Shown in pieces: positions 1-9,135 of a DNA stretch of 64,000 nucleotides. Every line of letters begins with the position of its first letter. The stretch's first letter is position 1. Made by a program: the position numbers and the translations under genes. Under the pieces are notes generated by a model. That model saw nothing but the letters and a program-made list of their open reading frames with translations. It had not been told where the DNA came from and did no database searches. The DNA is from a methane-oxidizing endosymbiont of Gigantopelta aegis (GTDB taxonomy: Bacteria > Pseudomonadota > Gammaproteobacteria > Methylococcales > Methylomonadaceae), in the NCBI RefSeq assembly GCF_016097405.1, contig NZ_JAEHGD010000001.1, positions 1,189,831 through 1,253,830 of the forward strand, in the 5' to 3' direction.

Positions 1-982
1 GGCTGCCCCCCCCGGTTAAGGCGGCACCACCTAAAATAATCGGATTGGTGCTTTGGCCGGTAATGCCGCTGTTGGTCAGTTCAAAATTAAAAATGGAATC
101 GAAATCTTCCCCGACCTGAATATCGACAATTTTCATTTCCAGCATCACCTGCACCTGCGGTTTGTCCAGTTCCTCAACCAGTTTGGTGATTGCTTTTAAC
201 ATTTCGGCATCACTGCTTCTGACCACCAGCAGGTTATGTTCTTCATTGAGGGTAATGTAGGTCATGGTGCGTTGACCCAGTAACTTGTTCAGTTGTTTTT
301 CATCGATCTGCTTATCGCCACGCTTGCCCGCTAAAGTTTCCAGTTGCTCCACTGTCAGTTCTTTCGTGGCATTGGCGAATTGGTTGCGCCCACCCAAGGC
401 GGATTGCCCACCAAAAGCACCTCTTTGACGCCCGCCGATCCGGCCTCCAATTCGACCGCCACGACCGGCCTGCCGACCTCCGCGGCCACCTCTACGCCCC
501 GCCCGTCCACTCCCGGCACCACCTGCACCGCCGACATCAATACCGCTGCCGAAAGACACGAAAACCCGATTACCATACAAATCCTGTATAGCTGAAGCGA
601 TAGCCATAACATTAGGATTGTGCAGAGTAAATACCCGAATGTCGTCATACTGGCCAACAACCAGATCCTTGCTGTATTGCTCTTTGGTCATAATGCGGTA
701 AATTCCACGGCCTTCTTTGTCTTTGCGGTACCATAAGCCACTGATCCGGCACATGGCTTTAATCGCTTCTTCCAGTGTGACATGACGCAAAAATATACTG
801 ATGCTTTTGCTTGCTGCCTCAGGGGTGGCGACAATATTGGTGTTTGATTCTTCTGCCAGTACGCGAATAATGTCTTTCAGCTTGGTATGCTTGAACTCCA
901 GCTCGGTAATCCGATAAGCTTTTACATTAAACGGCATCACGCACAACATAACCATAAACCAGAAAACAATAGTATTTTTCAC
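1..982 (-). CDS. Secretin N-terminal region (partial; runs off left edge)
   Basis: About 327 N-terminal residues of an outer-membrane secretin are visible; the C-terminal barrel lies beyond the window. The GTG start at 982 is the first usable codon after an in-frame TGA. It gives a hydrophobic signal peptide (about residues 1-22), then an STN/N0-like domain (about 23-105) and ring-building repeats resembling N1-N3 (for example YITLNEEHNLLVVRSS and KLVEELDKPQVQVMLEMKI). Secretins form the outer-membrane gate of type II secretion, type IV pilus and MSHA systems; which one applies cannot be told from this piece. A Gly/Arg-rich RGG-type insert occupies about residues 150-200 inside an N-domain. 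Codons for the last visible residues include a run of eight G at window bases 5-12. The family call is firm; the system assignment is open. Confidence 0.85.
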   Translation of the reverse strand, partial: MKNTIVFWFMVMLCVMPFNVKAYRITELEFKHTKLKDIIRVLAEESNTNIVATPEAASKSISIFLRHVTLEEAIKAMCRISGLWYRKDKEGRGIYRIMTKEQYSKDLVVGQYDDIRVFTLHNPNVMAIASAIQDLYGNRVFVSFGSGIDVGGAGGAGSGRAGRRGGRGGRQAGRGGRIGGRIGGRQRGAFGGQSALGGRNQFANATKELTVEQLETLAGKRGDKQIDEKQLNKLLGQRTMTYITLNEEHNLLVVRSSDAEMLKAITKLVEELDKPQVQVMLEMKIVDIQVGEDFDSIFNFELTNSGITGQSTNPIILGGAALTGGGS

Positions 983-1023
983 GTATCCGTTTAAGGCTGC
1001 TCAGCCCTTTTGAAAACTCTTAA

Positions 1024-1055
1024 ATAAAAAACTGCGGCATGTTGCCATGCCGCAG
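1024..1055 (-). terminator. Rho-independent terminator upstream of secretin gene
   Basis: A perfect 9-bp stem (CTGCGGCAT / ATGCCGCAG, bases 1032-1040 and 1047-1055, 6-nt loop) is followed on the minus strand by a T-rich tail (1024-1031). It would stop transcripts coming from jetD before the secretin gene. It lies only about 40 bp upstream of the GTG start, so it could also act as an attenuator if the secretin promoter is upstream of it. Confidence 0.75.
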
Positions 1056-1300
1056 CCAACTAGTCTTAATAAGTTCGAAACACACTTCTACAACAGCGAT
1101 CCATGACACATCCTTGTACCATTGACTTACCCTTGCAGCGTCCAGCTTTTTACATAACGTAAGCGTAATTTGTTATCAGGGAAATCAGAAAATATTGTAA
1201 ACGGAAAAATAGCACCTTAACCAAGGAATTTTTCCTGAAAACAGTAGGAGAATTTCCTACTACTTTTGGGGTTAACAGACTTATTTGGGGCAATGCGCTG
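1056..1300. other. Intergenic region jetD-secretin
   Basis: No credible gene. A second weaker hairpin (AGTAGGA / TCCTACT, 1243-1249 and 1255-1261) lies about 40 bp after the jetD stop and has a short T stretch on the minus strand; it may be the jetD terminator. On the minus strand, AAGG followed by an ATG opens a 7-codon frame before the terminator at 1024-1055; a leader peptide is possible but weakly supported. Confidence 0.3.
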
Positions 1301-2173
1301 TTATAGCCAAACCGCCTCTTGCTCCAAGGACTTGCCTAGCCGTTGGGAAAGACTGGCAAGTTGTTGAAACTTCTCATCCATAGCGCCGATTGCTTGCAGT
1401 TTATGACAAGCATTTTCAAACAAGATATGGGTTTTAGCCCAAACTGCTGAGTCACCAAAGGTTTGTAGCTTTTCCTGCCAATTTGCCATCCAGTAAAAAT
1501 CGGCCTTGGTTTCAGGGTGAATGGATTCCAGCAAGCGGACATAATTTGACAAGCCCACGCCATCGTAATCCGGGAACAAAACAAGCTGCGAACTGCGGGG
1601 ACGTTCTGCCAGCCATTGCAGCAGGATATCCGGCAGTTGCCCGGCATAATAAATCAGACAGCCCTCGAAACTGTTTTCCAACCAGTCACAGCGGTCAAAC
1701 AAGGCTTGATTTTCAATCAATAGCAGAGGTTTTTTGCATTGCCAGGCTTGTTTGGTGCTTACTTGTAATGCCGCTAACCCAAATTGACGGGTCATTGTGG
1801 CAACATTCAGTTGATCTTTGCCATTCGACCAGATGACGCCATCATCCCAGGCTTTCATCAATAGATAATAGGCATCATGTGTAGATTTGCCTTTTTTACT
1901 GTCAGCGTGAAGACCGACATTGCGGCTGCGGTTTGGAATATCAACGGGCAGCTCGGCTTCTGTCAACGGCTGATGCCGGGCAAGATAGTCTGCCAGCGCC
2001 GTGACATTGCTGGCGCGATAAAGGGTGCTGCGGCCTTGTTTGCTGATTTCAATCAAACGAGTCTGCTGCGCGAATTGTTCCAATGCCTTGCGCTGCCTGG
2101 CCGTCAGCTCGGATTTCATCAGCACCCCTGAGTTGTTCAGCAGCCGCTGGATGATGTTGACTAAGGCATTCAT
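1301..2173 (-). CDS. jetD: JetD/MksG-like Toprim nuclease subunit of Wadjet system
   Basis: 290 residues. In Wadjet (MksG in pseudomonads) this subunit is the Toprim nuclease that cuts small circular DNA extruded by the SMC complex. The N-terminal third is winged-helix-like. The C-terminal half carries a recognisable Toprim signature: a strand-Glu motif LLLIENQALF (Glu about 154) and a DxD motif LFPDYDGVG (Asp 202 and 204). It is shorter than the roughly 400-residue JetD of well-studied type I systems, so the subtype is not certain. The start codon overlaps the jetC stop by 4 bp (ATGA), indicating translational coupling. Identification rests on the Toprim residues and the position as last gene of an A-B-C-D operon. 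Confidence 0.8.
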   Translation of the reverse strand: MNALVNIIQRLLNNSGVLMKSELTARQRKALEQFAQQTRLIEISKQGRSTLYRASNVTALADYLARHQPLTEAELPVDIPNRSRNVGLHADSKKGKSTHDAYYLLMKAWDDGVIWSNGKDQLNVATMTRQFGLAALQVSTKQAWQCKKPLLLIENQALFDRCDWLENSFEGCLIYYAGQLPDILLQWLAERPRSSQLVLFPDYDGVGLSNYVRLLESIHPETKADFYWMANWQEKLQTFGDSAVWAKTHILFENACHKLQAIGAMDEKFQQLASLSQRLGKSLEQEAVWL

Positions 2174-4965
2174 GCCTGGGTCTCGTCGATCGGTTCCAGA
2201 ATCTGCCAGTTCAAGCGGCTGATATAATTTTTACCGTTTTGCGTGCCGATGGGTACACAGTAGCGGGCGGTGATTTGCGGCTCAGGGGAGGCAAAAATCA
2301 GGGAAAAACCAAACTCATTCGCAGTTTCAATTAAATTGCGTTGATTAGCTTGGTCTAATGAGGCCGCTTCGTCCAGATAACAGGCGGTTTTGATACTTTT
2401 TCTGGCATCTTGCATTTGATTGAGCATGGCGAGCCCGGTGATAAGCTTGGCCATCAAGACGGTTCCGTTTGATGCTGCACTGTCCAAATCGTCAAATTCA
2501 GCGGCCGCTTGGTTTTGCTTACCGATCACAAAAACCAGTCGGAACAGATGCTCGACCTTCAGGCTACCGAGTTTTTCTCCCTGTTTGATTAACAGATCCT
2601 TAGCCTTGTTGAGTGCTTTGTCATCCAACACTGTATTATGGTCGAACAAGTCAAACGAGTCGCCAGAATCGACCTGTTCAGACGTAGAAATCAAGGTGCG
2701 AATCGCATTGACAAGGGTTTCTTCTTCGCGCGGCTCTATTTTGAAGACTTTCAGGTCGGACAGTTGGCGACGATTGATAATTTTATTGAAGTCGGCCATG
2801 CGCCGTTTCAAGGTTTCCAGACTATCTCGCAAATCACGCAGAATGGCGGCAACCTGGACAACGGCCGAACGCGCCTTGCGCTCAATGGCTGCCTGCTCCT
2901 GCTTGAGCTGGGTAGTGTAATTGAACAGCGCTTGCAGCTCTTGCTCTGGATCGTCCTGAATCTGGAATTTGTTAATTCCTTCATGATGGAGCTGATTTAG
3001 ACCGTCAGCCAATACTTTATCCAGATCATGCAATTCCTGACAATTCTGGTTATAGCGCTCGATTTGATCGGCCAGTTGTGCGATGTCAAAGGCTGCGTTT
3101 TCCATATAAGGCAGATGTGGCCGCCGCTCGAGATGAGTAAACAATGACGTGTGATCTTTTCGTTGCTGACGGGCTTTATCGATACGCTGGTGTTGCTGCT
3201 TGAGCATTTCTCGCGCTTTTTCGACACGGGATAATTCGGCATTGATGGTGTCGAGTTGTCGATCAAACTGCCGCTCTTCCTGCTGTAGTTGTTGCAGTTG
3301 ATTTTCAAGCTCGGTAAGACGGGTTTGCCGCTCGTCGTGGCTGTTTTGCAATTGCTGAAATTGTTTGTATTTCTCGATGGTTTGTCGACATTCATCAAGC
3401 CGCCGGTCAAACTCGGCCAGCTTTTCTTGTTCTTGCTCAAGATGCTCAATCGTTTCCAGCGTTTTTCTCAAACCAGCTTCCTGTTGCTGTAATTCTTTCA
3501 GTTCGGCCTGTAATTCGTCGGCAGTTTTGATATGCAGATTAGCCTCCAGTTGGGATAAGTCGATGACCAAGCCGGCCATTTCCAACCGATCACCGTTTAT
3601 ATACTGGCTGAGCTGGCGACCTGCCTGCTGTAGTTGTTCCTCATCCAGCAATTGCACAGTATCGTCTGCCGCCACAGCCGAGCTTAATAGCGGCTTGGCC
3701 AATAAGCGACTCAAGGCATCGAAGCTTTCGGTCGACAGCGATTTTTGCAATTGTAGGAATAAGTTGTTATCGAGTGTTTCCAGTTGCCGTTGCACGCTGT
3801 TTTGCTCTTTCTGACACTTGTCAATCTGGCGACGAATGACATTTGCATCCTGTTGGTCTTTTGCCTGCATCAATCGTGCGACCAACTGGTCGCGCTGTGC
3901 TTGCAGTGTTTGTTGCTCATCTTGTAATTGAGCCAGATCTTTAATGTAAGTAAATTCCAGTTTCAAGTCCTGGTAGCGCTGTTCGGCCTGCTGTTGTGCT
4001 TTTTGCTCTGTTCTGACATCAGCCTGAACCTGATAAATTTGCTTCTGTCGCTCTTTGAATTCTATCTGCTGTTCCTGCAATTGTGTCCGTGCTTTAGACA
4101 TCTCGGCACATTGCCCGTTGAAATAATCTTCCCATTGGCTCAGCATCTTTTCAATCAGCGGTTTTAACACAATGATTTTGCCGCGCAAACGTTTACGCTG
4201 CTGCTGCTTTTGCTCCAGTTCAGCAATCAAAGCCTGATTGCGGGAAACGGCATCAAACTGGGATTTGTCATAATTGACGTCAGCGAATGATTTATCCCAT
4301 TCTTCTTTAAAATTAATGCTACGGTCGAGCAAATCGTTTTTGTAGATTTCCAACAAGTAGGATTTCACCTGCCGACTATCGAGGCTGTCTAGCCGTAAGG
4401 TGCGCGTTAAAATGCGTTGATAGGTGCCCGCCTGAGAAGTAAACATGAGCGGGAAAACGGTCAAATCCGGCTCTTCCGAGCGCTGCTTTTGGCGATTGCC
4501 ATACAACAAGGCTCGTAAATCATGCGATTGATAGATGCGGGCCGATTTACCGCGCGCCAGCAAATGTTCGATCAACTTAGGCTGAGTTACCAGTGTGTTG
4601 TCTTGTTGCCGAAAATCATCGACATCCAGGCTTCCCTGGTAAGCGAAGTATTCATAGTCGTGGCTCAGGCCCTTGCCGACGCAACCGATAACGACCATGC
4701 CGGCTGGCAATAATACTTCCAGCAGAATATAGGCGCTGTTATCGGGAAAATAGAACTTTCGCGAGCTGTCGATTGAATGTGCACCAAAATCCATCAAGCG
4801 CCGGTCAATAATCAGTAAAAACTGCAATGCATTGATGAGGCTAGTCTTGCCGGTGTTATTTGGCGCGATGATGGAAACAGACTGATCCAGCGGTAATTCT
4901 GCCCGACTGTAACCGGCACTGTTCAGTAAAACCAGTTTTTGAAAACCATAGTGCGCCAGACTCAT
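2170..4965 (-). CDS. jetC: JetC/MksB-like SMC ATPase of Wadjet system
   Basis: 931 residues with SMC-type architecture. The N-terminal Walker A is APNNTGKTS (about 34-42). Two long Gln/Glu/Arg-rich coiled coils (roughly 220-400 and 460-620) flank a hinge-like middle. The C-terminal head has a signature-like SNGT segment and a Walker B YLDEAA (about 863-868). Length matches MksB-type condensins (about 950) better than MukB (about 1,480). It is the DNA-loop-extruding motor of the complex. It overlaps jetB and jetD by 4 bp each. MksBEF also has a chromosome-organising role in some bacteria, so a dual role is possible; the Toprim gene next door favours plasmid restriction. Confidence 0.88.
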   Translation of the reverse strand: MSLAHYGFQKLVLLNSAGYSRAELPLDQSVSIIAPNNTGKTSLINALQFLLIIDRRLMDFGAHSIDSSRKFYFPDNSAYILLEVLLPAGMVVIGCVGKGLSHDYEYFAYQGSLDVDDFRQQDNTLVTQPKLIEHLLARGKSARIYQSHDLRALLYGNRQKQRSEEPDLTVFPLMFTSQAGTYQRILTRTLRLDSLDSRQVKSYLLEIYKNDLLDRSINFKEEWDKSFADVNYDKSQFDAVSRNQALIAELEQKQQQRKRLRGKIIVLKPLIEKMLSQWEDYFNGQCAEMSKARTQLQEQQIEFKERQKQIYQVQADVRTEQKAQQQAEQRYQDLKLEFTYIKDLAQLQDEQQTLQAQRDQLVARLMQAKDQQDANVIRRQIDKCQKEQNSVQRQLETLDNNLFLQLQKSLSTESFDALSRLLAKPLLSSAVAADDTVQLLDEEQLQQAGRQLSQYINGDRLEMAGLVIDLSQLEANLHIKTADELQAELKELQQQEAGLRKTLETIEHLEQEQEKLAEFDRRLDECRQTIEKYKQFQQLQNSHDERQTRLTELENQLQQLQQEERQFDRQLDTINAELSRVEKAREMLKQQHQRIDKARQQRKDHTSLFTHLERRPHLPYMENAAFDIAQLADQIERYNQNCQELHDLDKVLADGLNQLHHEGINKFQIQDDPEQELQALFNYTTQLKQEQAAIERKARSAVVQVAAILRDLRDSLETLKRRMADFNKIINRRQLSDLKVFKIEPREEETLVNAIRTLISTSEQVDSGDSFDLFDHNTVLDDKALNKAKDLLIKQGEKLGSLKVEHLFRLVFVIGKQNQAAAEFDDLDSAASNGTVLMAKLITGLAMLNQMQDARKSIKTACYLDEAASLDQANQRNLIETANEFGFSLIFASPEPQITARYCVPIGTQNGKNYISRLNWQILEPIDETQA

Positions 4966-5564
4966 GCCTTGTCCCCCTGAAATTCATCCTCGTCTTCTAA
5001 TTCATCTTCATAGCTTGTTTTCAGTGTTGGCATCAACTCAGGCTTATCGGCCTCTGCCAATTCTTCAAATAAATCCAGATAACGATGAACGGCCGGCAAT
5101 AGCCAATAGCTGTCATCATCAAACAACACAAAACCGACGCGAACCGCACGATCCAAAGTATCTTTCAAGGCTTGGGTGTCTGACATTTCTTCGACTTCCA
5201 AAATGGCATGGTAATGCTGACAAAGCGTTTGCAATAACGCATTATCGATACGCCATTGCTGAAACTGAAACAGATGCAAGCCCTGGTCTGCCTGGTATTC
5301 GAATAACAGCATCAAGAATAAGGCAATGCGTTTACTCAGTTTGTTGATATTCGAGCTAGCCTGTTCGGTTTTGAAATAGGCAAAGCCCCGGCCATCCATC
5401 ACCACAGTAAAACCCAATGCGGAAAACAACTGTTGATACTGTTCATAGAGATTTTCCAGTTCTGTCCACAGCTCGATATCTTGCAATCGATTGATGTGCG
5501 CGCCGGAACTTAGTGTTTTGAACAAAGCTTGCAGTTGCGTTAATTGTGTTAGATCAATCGTCAT
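4962..5564 (-). CDS. jetB: JetB/MksE-like kite subunit (DUF4194-type)
   Basis: 200 residues, the size of MksE/JetB proteins, which are tandem winged-helix (KITE) subunits bridging the kleisin and the SMC heads. The middle contains the repeated helix-turn pattern (KRIALFLMLLFEYQADQG, then a variable strand, then LKDTLDRAVRVGFV) typical of the family. The tail is acidic (DELEDEDEFQGD). Start and stop overlap jetA and jetC by 4 bp. The call relies mainly on gene order and fold pattern; no catalytic residues are expected. Confidence 0.78.
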   Translation of the reverse strand: MTIDLTQLTQLQALFKTLSSGAHINRLQDIELWTELENLYEQYQQLFSALGFTVVMDGRGFAYFKTEQASSNINKLSKRIALFLMLLFEYQADQGLHLFQFQQWRIDNALLQTLCQHYHAILEVEEMSDTQALKDTLDRAVRVGFVLFDDDSYWLLPAVHRYLDLFEELAEADKPELMPTLKTSYEDELEDEDEFQGDKA

Positions 5565-6805
5565 TCAGACTCCATAATATGGCTATGTAATTTAAGCCTG
5601 ACCTGTTTCAAGGTATGCTGAACCGGGTTTGGATTAGGCGTGGCGTTAATATCCGGCAGTCGAATCAGTTTGTGATAAAGTTTCAGCAAAGTGGTATCCT
5701 GATAATCAGCATAGTATTGCAACAACCAGTCCATTAAATCTGGAACCGGTAATGATTGATATAAATGCCGTTGAATAGCGTCTTCGTCAACCTGTTCCAG
5801 TGTGACTAACAGCGGCTCATAGGATTGTTCCGGAAAAGAGACCGTTTTAGCCTGATAGCCTCGGGCCTGTTCCATCAGAGTCAACAATTCAGGGCCAACC
5901 GCAATGGACAGGCTGCGTTGTTTACGCCAGACCGGTACGCACTGACTGGGAAAGCTGCGATTGAGACCTTTTTTTCGGACTTCCCCAAGTAACTGCCCGA
6001 TGGCAGCGCTTAAATGATTGTGCCGCCGAACTTCTTCACGTAATGGCATTAAGGTGTTGGTGGCCTGTTTTAACGCGAGCCGGCCTTGTTGGCGAATATC
6101 TTTCACCCGAAATCCCACTTGCCGCAGCATCTGTTGATGGCTGTATAAACCGCCTTGCGTAGTCAGGGTTTGCACTAATTTATCCAGCACCGACTCTGCC
6201 CTTTCCAACAACGGATAAAAGGTACCGCCAGCGCCGGAATCCATCAAGGCCTCCATCGGCAGTACATAATGGTCATAGGCTTCCAGCACTTCCCGATAAC
6301 GCTGCGCCAGCGGCATACTCTCATTACTGGATTTGGCGCGCTCGGCAATGGCTTGAATGGCATGACTGTCGCGCTCCAAGGCCTGCAAAATTTCGCGTAA
6401 CTGTTTGTCGATGCGAATGGCGCCACTTTGCAAGGCGGCCATGTCTCGCTCATCCATCGCCTGTTGCATCTGCGCCAGTCCGTTCTGAATATCATTGATT
6501 CTAACTTTTAAAATTTCCGGCAAACCAAGTTCGTGTTCATGCAACAGGCTACTGACAAACTGACTGACAACATCGTTAATTTGTAAACTGTCGCTGTGCG
6601 ACAGTCTGACCAGCAGTTCGCTGTTGATAAGCTGTTGTAGGCGTTCGATGCCCTGTTCCCGGCTGGAATCCGGGTAGGCTTTTGCCAGCAGGCTCAATAC
6701 TTCATCCCGCTCAAAGGCGATATGTTCACGTCCTAAGGCCACCAGATATTCAATAATCTCCCAGTGTTTATCCAGGGCGCGAACCAGACTGCGTGGATTG
6801 ATCAT
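5561..6805 (-). CDS. jetA: JetA/MksF-like kleisin subunit (DUF3375-type)
   Basis: 414 residues. JetA/MksF is the kleisin that closes the SMC ring. The N-terminal region (about 1-90) is winged-helix-like, the middle is long and helical, and the C-terminal region (SLPVPDLMDWLLQYYADY) is winged-helix-like. It is the first gene of the jet set and starts 37 bp after the proA stop, with no terminator seen between them, so the defence genes may be read through from fba-proA. Sequence divergence of kleisins makes the family call partly contextual. Confidence 0.8.
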   Translation of the reverse strand: MINPRSLVRALDKHWEIIEYLVALGREHIAFERDEVLSLLAKAYPDSSREQGIERLQQLINSELLVRLSHSDSLQINDVVSQFVSSLLHEHELGLPEILKVRINDIQNGLAQMQQAMDERDMAALQSGAIRIDKQLREILQALERDSHAIQAIAERAKSSNESMPLAQRYREVLEAYDHYVLPMEALMDSGAGGTFYPLLERAESVLDKLVQTLTTQGGLYSHQQMLRQVGFRVKDIRQQGRLALKQATNTLMPLREEVRRHNHLSAAIGQLLGEVRKKGLNRSFPSQCVPVWRKQRSLSIAVGPELLTLMEQARGYQAKTVSFPEQSYEPLLVTLEQVDEDAIQRHLYQSLPVPDLMDWLLQYYADYQDTTLLKLYHKLIRLPDINATPNPNPVQHTLKQVRLKLHSHIMESE

Positions 6806-6842
6806 AGTGGGCCGTTAATTTTTGAAGATTGTATTCACAGTC

Positions 6843-8096
6843 TCATTGCCGTAAATGGCCATTGCCATACGCCACCCATTTATAGGTGGTGAGCTCATCC
6901 GGACCAACCGGACCGCGGGCGTGGAGCTTGTCGGTACTGATGCCAACGACCGAGCCTAAGCCATAATCGCCGCCACCGGAGAGGCGAGTTGAGGCATTGA
7001 TTAGTACCGAAGCAGAATCGACCTGCTGTTCAAATTGCCAGGCTTTATCAAGACTGCCGGTTGCAATGCTGTCGGTATGACCCGAGCCATAGTCGTTGAT
7101 ATGCGCAATCGCCTGTTCAATATCGGTGACGATTTTGACTGCCAGAATGGGAGCCAGATATTCTGTTTGCCAGTCTTCTTCTGTCGCCGCCGCGATACCA
7201 GACAGGATTCGCCGGCTTTTCTCGCAACCGCGCAATTCGATACCCTTGTCACTAAAAGCCGTATGTAATCGCGGTAACAGCTGTTCGGCACAGGCTTGAT
7301 CAATCAATAATGTTTCCAGCGCATTACACACCTGCACGCTTTGGCATTTGGCATTGATGGCCAAAGCAATTGCCTGCTCGGGTTCTGCGTCTGCCGCAAT
7401 ATATAAATGGCAGATGCCATCATAATGTTTGATAACCGGAATACGGGTGCCTGCGGCGATACGCTTGATCAAGCCTTTGCCACCACGTGGAATCAGAACA
7501 TCGATATAATCATCCATTTGCAGCAGTTGATCGACTGTTTCATGGCCAGATTGACGGATAATTTGAATCGCGTGTTCAGGCAGCCCTGCCCGTACAACAC
7601 CTTCAATCATGGCATCGGCTAATAGAATATTGGTTTGTAGGGCTTCCGAGCCGCCGCGCAAAATCAGTGCATTACCACTTTTGATACAGACGCCAGCCGC
7701 ATCGGTGGTGACATTGGGCCTTGACTCGTAAATTATGCCAATAACGCCGAGTGGTACCGATTTTTTATACACGCGCAATCCGGCCGGATTGGTATGGCCG
7801 TGTAACACACGATTTAATGGATCCGGCCTGGCAGCAACTTTTTGCAGTCGTGATACGATATATTGAAAGGCCTTTTCATCCAGGCTCAACCGTTTAAGCA
7901 TGGCCGCAGGCAATCCGGCTTGCCGGGCCTTGTCTACCTCCTTGGCATTGGCCATTAAAATGGCCTGTTTTTGTTGTTGTAAGGCTTCGGCCATATAGCT
8001 GAGGGCACTATTGCGCTGTGCCTCGCTGGTCGTCGCTAATTGCCTGGCGGCAGACCGGCTTTGTTGAGCGATGGTTTCGATCGGGTTTATTGTCAT
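6843..8096 (-). CDS. proA: Gamma-glutamyl phosphate reductase
   Basis: 417 residues, the usual length. It catalyses NADPH-dependent reduction of L-glutamate 5-phosphate to the semialdehyde, the second step of proline synthesis, in the cytoplasm. Diagnostic segments: VPLGVIGIIYESRPNVT (about 116-132), the active-site cysteine region SVQVCNALETLL, and the C-terminal RGPVGPDELTTYKW. It lies 16 bp downstream of fba and 37 bp upstream of jetA, so it probably shares their transcript. proB is not in the window. Confidence 0.97.
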   Translation of the reverse strand: MTINPIETIAQQSRSAARQLATTSEAQRNSALSYMAEALQQQKQAILMANAKEVDKARQAGLPAAMLKRLSLDEKAFQYIVSRLQKVAARPDPLNRVLHGHTNPAGLRVYKKSVPLGVIGIIYESRPNVTTDAAGVCIKSGNALILRGGSEALQTNILLADAMIEGVVRAGLPEHAIQIIRQSGHETVDQLLQMDDYIDVLIPRGGKGLIKRIAAGTRIPVIKHYDGICHLYIAADAEPEQAIALAINAKCQSVQVCNALETLLIDQACAEQLLPRLHTAFSDKGIELRGCEKSRRILSGIAAATEEDWQTEYLAPILAVKIVTDIEQAIAHINDYGSGHTDSIATGSLDKAWQFEQQVDSASVLINASTRLSGGGDYGLGSVVGISTDKLHARGPVGPDELTTYKWVAYGNGHLRQ

Positions 8097-8112
8097 GGTA
8101 TCGATTTTATTT

Positions 8113-9135
8113 TCAGGATGAATAACGCGAACGCATTTTGGCTAATGAGAAAGGTTTGATTTTAGTCGCATGGCCGGCGCTACCAAATGCTTCAAAACGC
8201 GATTGACATAAGTCTTGCATGGCATCGCGGGCAGCCTGGTAAATTTTACGTGCATCCAGTTCGGCCGCATGCGCAGGTTGCGCAACAAATTGCCGGATGG
8301 CGCCGGTGGAGGCCATTCTAAGATCGGTATCAATATTGACTTTACGCACGCCATATCGAATACCGGCGACAATTTCTTCGACCGGAACGCCATAGGTTTC
8401 CGGAATCTGGCCGCCATAGCGGTTAATAATTTTCAGCCATTCCTGGGGTATTGAACTGGAACCATGCATGACAAAATGCATATTCGGCAAGCGCTGTTGC
8501 AGCATTTTCAGGCGACTGATGACCAGCACTTCCCCGGTCGGCGGCTTGCTGAATTTGTATGCGCCATGGCTGGTGCCGATAGCGACAGCTAAGGCATCAA
8601 TCTGTGTTTGCTCGGCAAAGGCAACCGCCTCATCGGGATCAGTCAACAGGCGTTGGTAATCATCGCTTGATGTTTGATCAATATGCTCCAGCGAACCGAG
8701 ACAACCGATTTCGCCTTCGACAGACACGCCACAAGCATGCGCCATGGCGACGACTTGTTGAGTAACGCTGACATTGTATTCAAATGAGGCCGGCGTTTTC
8801 ATATCGTCTAGTAACGAGCCGTCCATCATCACCGAGCTGAAACCGGCCTGTATCGCTTGTGCGAAAATGGCAGGTGTCGGCCCATGATCGCGATGTAAAA
8901 CGACCGGAATATGCGGATACTGTTCTATGGCAGCAAGCACCAGGTGCCGCAAAAACACCTCTCCGGCATAGCGGTTGGCACCGGCTGAAACCTGCATAAT
9001 GACCGGACTACTTGAAGCATCCGCAGCCTGCATAATAGCTTGCACCTGCTCCATATTGCTGATGTTAAAAGCGGGAACAGCAAAATCATTTTCAGCCGCA
9101 TAGTCCAGTAATTGTCGTAGTGATATCAATGCCAT
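8113..9135 (-). CDS. fba: Class II fructose-1,6-bisphosphate aldolase
   Basis: 340 residues of a zinc-dependent class II aldolase of the CbbA/Calvin type. The reaction is fructose-1,6-bisphosphate to and from DHAP and glyceraldehyde-3-phosphate. Metal and substrate motifs visible: VVLHRDHGPTP, VEGEIGCLGS, FVMHGSSS and VNIDTDLRMA. It ends soon after the RYSS segment and is about 15-20 residues shorter at the C-terminus than many homologues; the catalytic core is complete. It appears to be the first gene of an fba-proA-jetABCD transcription unit. Confidence 0.95.
   Translation of the reverse strand: MALISLRQLLDYAAENDFAVPAFNISNMEQVQAIMQAADASSSPVIMQVSAGANRYAGEVFLRHLVLAAIEQYPHIPVVLHRDHGPTPAIFAQAIQAGFSSVMMDGSLLDDMKTPASFEYNVSVTQQVVAMAHACGVSVEGEIGCLGSLEHIDQTSSDDYQRLLTDPDEAVAFAEQTQIDALAVAIGTSHGAYKFSKPPTGEVLVISRLKMLQQRLPNMHFVMHGSSSIPQEWLKIINRYGGQIPETYGVPVEEIVAGIRYGVRKVNIDTDLRMASTGAIRQFVAQPAHAAELDARKIYQAARDAMQDLCQSRFEAFGSAGHATKIKPFSLAKMRSRYSS

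Noticed and set aside
355-660. 101-codon minus-strand ORF at the left edge
   Set aside because: It is an out-of-frame shadow of the secretin coding frame, including its Gly/Arg-rich part.
2420-3000. Plus-strand ORFs of 120-166 codons within jetC
   Set aside because: They are antisense to a strongly supported SMC reading frame, are Ser/Arg/Leu-rich in the way of shadow frames, and have no recognisable domain.
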